Shown: piece after piece, positions 36,329 to 42,262 of the stretch
How positions within the stretch are numbered: position 1 is the first letter of the stretch
Layout of the letters: each line of letters opens with the position of its first letter
Assembly: GCA_023954495.1 (NCBI GenBank)
Contig: JAMLIA010000025.1
Location: 1-42,262, forward strand
Origin: Thermomicrobiales bacterium
GTDB taxonomy: Bacteria > Chloroflexota > Chloroflexia > Thermomicrobiales > CFX8
Reading direction: 5' to 3'
DNA: 42,262 bases
Notes under the pieces: model-generated
What the model saw: the letters and a program-made list of their open reading frames with translations, nothing else
The model's database searches: none
Told to the model about the DNA's origin: nothing
Program-made: the position numbers and the translations under genes

Positions 36329-36406
36329 GGCGGCGTGAGGCTCGGTTAGCAGAGCAGGACGAAAACGACACCGCGCGGACGGGTCGTGCGGGAGCAGGAG
36401 GCCGAT

Positions 36407-37939
36407 ATGGCGGTACGCGCCACCGAGATTCGCGACATTATCAAGGATCAGATCCAGTCATTCGAGGCCGGGATGACGGTGACCAACGTTGGCAACGTCG
36501 TCGAGGTTGGTGACGGTATCGCGTCCGTCCATGGCCTGAGCGATGTTATGGCCAACGAGCTGGTTGAGTTCACCAAGCAGGGCGTCATCGGTATGGCGTT
36601 CAACCTGCAGGAGGATTCGGTCGGCGTCATCATCCTCGGCGAGTACACTGGCATTGAAGAGGGCGACGAAGTTCGCTCGACCGGTCGTATCGCAGAGGTC
36701 CCGGTTGGTCCGGCGCTGGTTGGCCGCGTGGTCAACGCGCTCGGCGAGCCGATTGACGGCAAGGGCCCAATCCAGACCGACAAGTTCAGACCGATGGAGC
36801 GCATCGCTCCCGGTGTGGTCGCCCGGCAGAACGTCGACACGGCGCTGCAGACCGGTATCAAGGCGATCGACGCCATGATCCCGATCGGTCGGGGTCAGCG
36901 TGAGCTGATCATCGGCGACCGCCAGACCGGCAAGACGGCGCTGGCAATCGACACCATCATCAATCAGAAGGACAGCGGCGTCATCTGCATCTACGTCGCT
37001 ATCGGACAGCGCCAGGGCCAGGTCGCCCAGATTGTGGCGACTCTTGAGCGCTACGGCGCGATGGATCACACGATCGTTGTGGCCGCGTCGGCCTCCGAGC
37101 CGGCCCCACTGCAGTACCTGTCGCCCTACTCCGGCACCGCGATGGGCGAGGAGATCATGGAGTCGGGCGGCGACGCCCTGATCGTCTATGACGACCTCTC
37201 CAAGCACGCCTGGGCCTATCGCCAGGTATCGCTGCTGATGCGCCGCCCGCCGGGCCGCGAAGCCTACCCGGGCGACGTCTTCTACCTGCACTCGCGCCTC
37301 CTGGAGCGCTCGGCGCGCCTGAACGAGGAGCGCGGTGGTGGCTCGCTGACGTCGCTGCCGATCATCGAGACGCAGGCAAACGACGTGTCGGCCTACATCC
37401 CGACGAACGTCATCTCGATTACCGACGGCCAGATCTTCCTGGAGTCCGACCTGTTCTACGCTGGCGTTCGCCCGGCGCTGAACGTCGGCATCTCCGTCTC
37501 ACGCGTCGGTGGCTCGGCGCAGATCCGCGCGATGCGCCAGGTGGCCGGTTCGCTCCGGCTGGAGCTCGCGCAGTTCCGTTCGCTGGCCGCGTTCGCGCAG
37601 ATGGCCTCGGACCTCGACCCGGCGACGAAGCGCCAGATCGACCGCGGTATGCGGCTGACCGAGGCGCTGAAGCAGCCACAGTACCAGCCGATGCCGGTTG
37701 AGGAGCAGGTCGCGCTGATCTGGGCCACAACCAACGGCTTCGTTGACGACGTGCCGGTCGATCGCGTGCGCTCGTGGGAGCGCCAGTATCTGGAATACCT
37801 GCGCAACAGCGGTACGGGCATCCTGCCCTCCATCAAGGAGAAGCAGGCGCTGGATGACGATCTGACAGCGCAGCTGCGTTCTGCGGCCGAGGAGTTCGCC
37901 AAGACCGTCTCGGCCGACCAGCTTGAAGTGACGATCTAG
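36407..37939 (+). CDS. atpA: ATP synthase F1 subunit alpha
   Basis: A 510-residue non-catalytic nucleotide-binding subunit. The Walker A GDRQTGKT (~residue 170), Walker [18 protein letters not shown] and the [11 protein letters not shown] region (arginine finger nearby) are all present. Length is normal. The start [12 protein letters not shown], preceded by GCAGGAGG, is better than the ATG seven codons upstream. It alternates with three beta subunits in the F1 hexamer. Confidence 0.97.
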   Translation: MAVRATEIRDIIKDQIQSFEAGMTVTNVGNVVEVGDGIASVHGLSDVMANELVEFTKQGVIGMAFNLQEDSVGVIILGEYTGIEEGDEVRSTGRIAEVPVGPALVGRVVNALGEPIDGKGPIQTDKFRPMERIAPGVVARQNVDTALQTGIKAIDAMIPIGRGQRELIIGDRQTGKTALAIDTIINQKDSGVICIYVAIGQRQGQVAQIVATLERYGAMDHTIVVAASASEPAPLQYLSPYSGTAMGEEIMESGGDALIVYDDLSKHAWAYRQVSLLMRRPPGREAYPGDVFYLHSRLLERSARLNEERGGGSLTSLPIIETQANDVSAYIPTNVISITDGQIFLESDLFYAGVRPALNVGISVSRVGGSAQIRAMRQVAGSLRLELAQFRSLAAFAQMASDLDPATKRQIDRGMRLTEALKQPQYQPMPVEEQVALIWATTNGFVDDVPVDRVRSWERQYLEYLRNSGTGILPSIKEKQALDDDLTAQLRSAAEEFAKTVSADQLEVTI

Positions 37940-37990
37940 CGATCGGGCAGGCCGGCCGCGGGTTGCTGGCCGCACACTGAAGGAGACACG

Positions 37991-38860
37991 ATGGCGAGCC
38001 CACGAGAGATTCGGCGGCGTATTCGCTCAGTCCGAAACACAGCGCAGATCACCCGCGCGCTGGAGATGGTTTCGGCGGCGAAGATGCGTCGCGCCCAGGA
38101 GCGGGTGCGCGCGGCACGGCCGTACGCCGAGCGCCTGCGCACGATCATCGCCGGGCTTGCCGTGGCCGGTGAGTCGGTCGATGTGTCGCAATTCCCGCTG
38201 CTTGAGCAGCGCCCGATCAACCGTGTCGGCGTCATCATCGTGACTGCCGACCGCGGTCAGGCCGGCGCGTTCAACACGCACATCATCCGGCACGCGGTTC
38301 ACTTCCTGCAGGAGTCCGGGCATCCGGCCGATCTCGTGACGGTCGGGCGCAAGGGCCGCGACTTCTTTGCCCGAACCGATCAGAACGTCGTTGCCGAGTT
38401 CACACAACTCGGCGACAACCCATCGCTCGATTCGCTGCGCCCGATCATTGGCGTCGCGACCGAAGCGTTCAACAAGGGTGAGCTGGACGCGGTCTATCTC
38501 ATCTATTCGAAGTTCGTGAACACGTTGACCCAGCGGCCCGAGACGCTGCAATTGCTGCCAATCGAGCCACCCGAGGATATCCCGGCTGATCAGGCCACCG
38601 CAGATTTCATCTTTGAGCCGGATCCCCGGACGGTCCTTGAGGCCCTGCTCCCGCGTTACGTTGAGGTGCAGGTCTATCAGGCGATGCTGGAGTCGCTGGC
38701 CAGCGAGCACTCGGCACGCATGGTTGCCATGCGTGCGGCAACAGACAACGCACGCGATTTCATCGACGAGCTGACGCTGTCCCTCAACAAGGCCCGTCAG
38801 GCGGCGATTACGCGCGAGGTTTCCGAGATCGCGGCGGGTGCCGCGGCACTCGGGTCATAG
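37991..38860 (+). CDS. atpG: ATP synthase F1 subunit gamma
   Basis: A 289-residue central rotor subunit. The N-terminal helix is PREIRRRIRSVRNTAQITRA, then EMVSAAKMRRAQ, and the C-terminal helix contains MRAATDNARDFIDELTLSLN and RQAAITREVSEIAAGAAAL. The typical GLCGG motif reads VTADRGQAGAFN here, a deviation in an otherwise conserved spot. AAGGAG precedes the start. Confidence 0.95.
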   Translation: MASPREIRRRIRSVRNTAQITRALEMVSAAKMRRAQERVRAARPYAERLRTIIAGLAVAGESVDVSQFPLLEQRPINRVGVIIVTADRGQAGAFNTHIIRHAVHFLQESGHPADLVTVGRKGRDFFARTDQNVVAEFTQLGDNPSLDSLRPIIGVATEAFNKGELDAVYLIYSKFVNTLTQRPETLQLLPIEPPEDIPADQATADFIFEPDPRTVLEALLPRYVEVQVYQAMLESLASEHSARMVAMRAATDNARDFIDELTLSLNKARQAAITREVSEIAAGAAALGS

Positions 38861-38922
38861 TGGGACGTTCGAGCGGAGTGCGGATCGGCATCCCGGATTC
38901 AATGCAGGCAGGCAGGAGATAA

Positions 38923-40344
<1,422 letters not shown>

Positions 40345-40361
40345 ATCAAGAGCCAATGAAT

Positions 40362-40407
40362 GAGGGACGGGGCCGGGTGCGAACCGCATCCATCACCTCC
40401 GTCCCTC
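40362..40407 (+). promoter_or_regulatory. Hairpin between atpD and atpC
   Basis: GAGGGACGG (40362-40370) pairs perfectly with CCGTCCCTC (40399-40407) across 28 bases. It lies between the abundant beta gene and the single-copy epsilon gene and could lower downstream expression by attenuation or processing. Confidence 0.45.
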
Positions 40408-40427
40408 GTCCCTGACGGGGAGGTTGC

Positions 40428-40889
40428 ATGGCAAGGCCGGAAAAGCTGAGCGTTGAGATCGTTACCGGCGAACGCGTCGTCTACGAGGCCGAGGGCGTCG
40501 ACATGGTCGTCGCACCGGGCGCAGAAGGACAGCTCGGTATTCTGCCGAAGCATGCTCCGCTCTTCTCGCTACTCTCCGCAGGCGAGATGCGCGTCAAGCA
40601 GGGCGCGAGCGAGGAATCACTCGTTGTCTTTGGCGGGTTCCTTGAGGTGCTCAATAATCGCGTCATTGTCCTGGCCGACTCGGCAGAGCGTGTAGTTGAG
40701 ATCGACATGCAGCGCGCCGAGACAGCACGGCAGCGTGCCGAGGCACGGCTGGCCCAGCGTGGTGAGGCGCTTGACTTGTCACGCGCCGAGCAGTCACTGC
40801 AGCGGGCGGCGGTTCGCCTTCGTGTTGCCCAGCGTCGCCAGCATGGCCGGGCACGACCCGGGGCGACAAACGTGAGCGACAACCCGTAA
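40428..40889 (+). CDS. atpC: ATP synthase F1 subunit epsilon
   Basis: A 153-residue protein. The beta-sandwich domain is ~1-88 ([40 protein letters not shown]) and is followed by a helical domain of ~90-135 rich in Ala, Arg and Glu. It inhibits ATP hydrolysis and couples rotor to ring. The tail beyond ~135 ([16 protein letters not shown]) is longer than usual. GGGGAGG upstream of ATG 40428. Confidence 0.94.
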   Translation: MARPEKLSVEIVTGERVVYEAEGVDMVVAPGAEGQLGILPKHAPLFSLLSAGEMRVKQGASEESLVVFGGFLEVLNNRVIVLADSAERVVEIDMQRAETARQRAEARLAQRGEALDLSRAEQSLQRAAVRLRVAQRRQHGRARPGATNVSDNP

Positions 40890-40939
40890 ACTCAGGGTGG
40901 CATGTGCCGCGGACATGATCGACCCAGAGGAGCCTCCAC

Positions 40940-42244
40940 GTGACGCTATCGACCACTCGCGGAACGACTGTTTCCGCTGACGACACCGCCCGCGTAATCG
41001 TCACCAACGGAGGCATCCCGCTCAAGGGCCGCATCCGGGTAGGTGGAGCGAAGAATGCTGCGCTGCCGATGATGGCGGCGGCGTTGCTGACCGATGAGCC
41101 CTGCGTTCTCGAAAACCTGCCGATCCTCGAAGACATCTTCGTCATGGTCGAGCTCTTGCGCCACCTTGGCGCGGAGGTCGACCTCGACACCGCGAATCAC
41201 CGTGTCCGTATTCACGCGCGCGAGATTGAGCAGCGCAGCGCGCCGGCTGAGCTCGTCGAGCGCATGCGTGCATCATTCCTCGTCTCCGGCCCGGTGCTCG
41301 CGCGCACTGGCGAGATGGAGACGCCGGCCCCGGGTGGCTGCAAGCTCGGCAGCCGACCGGTCGACGTTGATGTGCGTGGCTTCAAGCGCATGGGTGCGAA
41401 GGTCTTTGTCGGCGACAACCACTACAAGATGACCGCCCCGCGTCTCGAAGGCGCGGACCTCTACATGGACTATCCTAGTCATACCGGTACCGAAAACCTG
41501 CTGATGGCGGCGACGCTGGCACGCGGCGAGACGACGATCACCAACGCGGCATCGGAGCCGGAGATCGTCGCGCTCGGCAACGCGCTGCGCGAGATGGGCG
41601 CGAAGATCAGCGGACTTGGCACGCCCTACATCAAGGTCAAGGGCGTCGAGCGCTTGCGCGGATTCCACACGTCGATCCTCCCCGACCGGCTGGAGGCTGG
41701 GACCTTCGCGATCGGCGGCGTCGTGACCGGCGGCGAGATCATTCTCGAACGCGTGAACGAGCACGACATGCAGCCGCTGACCTACAAGCTGCGCGAAGCT
41801 GGAGCCGAGGTCTGGTGGAGCGACAACTCGATGATGGTCCGTGCCGGACGTGCGCTGGAGTCGCTGGAGATTCAGGCGCTGCCGTTCCCCGGCTTCCCGA
41901 CTGACCTGCAGGCTGCGTTCGCTGTGTTGCTGACGCAGGCCGAAGGCACCAGCCGGATCAACGAACGTGTCTTCAACGATCGCCTGCGCTACGTCTCTGA
42001 ACTGCAGAAGATGGGCGCGGACATTGAGCCGGTGAATTCGCAGGAAGCACGCTTTATCGGCCCGTCGCGATTGTGCGGCACCGATGTCCAGGCGCTCGAC
42101 ATCCGCTCCGGTGCCTGCCTCATCCTCGCCGGCCTCGTCGCCGAAGGTGAGACTCGCGTCCACGAAATCCAGCACGTCCGCCGCGGCTACGAAGACATCG
42201 TCGGCCGCTTCCAGAAGCTTGGGGCGAGAATTCGGTACGCGTAG
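40940..42244 (+). CDS. murA: UDP-N-acetylglucosamine 1-carboxyvinyltransferase
   Basis: A 434-residue enzyme that adds enolpyruvate from PEP to UDP-GlcNAc, the first committed step of peptidoglycan synthesis. The active-site loop retains the cysteine targeted by fosfomycin (PAPGGCKLGSRPVD). The lysine of GGAKNAALPM, RASFLVSGPVLAR and FPTDLQAAFAVLLTQAEG are also present. A short N-terminal extension (~17 residues) precedes the usual start; GTG 40940 follows AGAGGAG. Placement right after the atp operon is common in Chloroflexota and Gram-positives. The Fsr-like transporter in this window concerns fosmidomycin, not fosfomycin. Confidence 0.95.
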   Translation: MTLSTTRGTTVSADDTARVIVTNGGIPLKGRIRVGGAKNAALPMMAAALLTDEPCVLENLPILEDIFVMVELLRHLGAEVDLDTANHRVRIHAREIEQRSAPAELVERMRASFLVSGPVLARTGEMETPAPGGCKLGSRPVDVDVRGFKRMGAKVFVGDNHYKMTAPRLEGADLYMDYPSHTGTENLLMAATLARGETTITNAASEPEIVALGNALREMGAKISGLGTPYIKVKGVERLRGFHTSILPDRLEAGTFAIGGVVTGGEIILERVNEHDMQPLTYKLREAGAEVWWSDNSMMVRAGRALESLEIQALPFPGFPTDLQAAFAVLLTQAEGTSRINERVFNDRLRYVSELQKMGADIEPVNSQEARFIGPSRLCGTDVQALDIRSGACLILAGLVAEGETRVHEIQHVRRGYEDIVGRFQKLGARIRYA

Positions 42245-42262
42245 ACGGCCCTCACCCCCCTG
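42245..42262 (+). repeat. Hairpin repeat, copy 3 (cut by window edge)
   Basis: ACGGCCCTCACCCCCCTG begins directly after the murA stop and matches the opening of the unit at 15787 (CGGCCCTCACCCCCC). Its hairpin would lie outside the window. Confidence 0.6.

Overview
The window is high-GC bacterial chromosome. It most resembles a member of the Chloroflexota, probably class Thermomicrobia (Sphaerobacter/Thermomicrobium-like). The reasons are the codon use, many GTG starts, and an ATP synthase operon led by an AtpI/AtpZ-type gene and followed by murA. This placement is inference; there is no rRNA to confirm it.

Layout. 1-2.4 kb: the 3' part of an XRE/MmyB-type regulator, a GNAT acetyltransferase, and DUF937 and DUF1330 proteins. 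2.4-4.3 kb (minus): an ECF sigma factor overlapping a membrane-anchored NHL-propeller gene that may be its anti-sigma sensor. 4.4-6.7 kb: an intact MrfA/YprA-type DExH helicase. 6.7-10.1 kb: an eroded accessory island with three PIN-toxin/antitoxin cassettes, all minus strand and all frame-damaged, an Mrr-nuclease 3' fragment, and two extra degenerate copies of the helicase's last codons. 10.3-11.6 kb: gapA, broken by an 8-bp tandem duplication, and a small membrane protein. 11.9-15.8 kb: glutamine synthetase, an SDR oxidoreductase divergent from a MarR regulator with two matched operators, and an S2P-like M50 protease. 15.8-19.0 kb: a pair of inverted hairpin repeats, then an aminotransferase, a DJ-1/PfpI protein and an Fsr-type MFS transporter, all with multiple frameshifts. 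19.1-27.1 kb (minus): three tandem secreted paralogues built from ALK/LTK-like glycine-rich domains, Ig-like repeats and a shared C-terminal domain. 27.4-29.8 kb: a large NB-ARC/TPR/LuxR regulator. 29.9-33.3 kb: recX behind a LexA-like site, an MBL-fold hydrolase, and pyrG. 33.3-42.2 kb: atpI/Z-B-E-F-H-A-G-D-C, then murA.

Candidates for something new are the triplicated glycine-rich surface-protein cluster, the TA island built from repeated helicase-tail/cassette units, and the ECF-sigma/NHL pair. Caution: one-base indels are clustered in several patches, including the normally essential pyrG, while kilobases of other genes are perfectly open. Part of the apparent gene decay may therefore be local sequence error.
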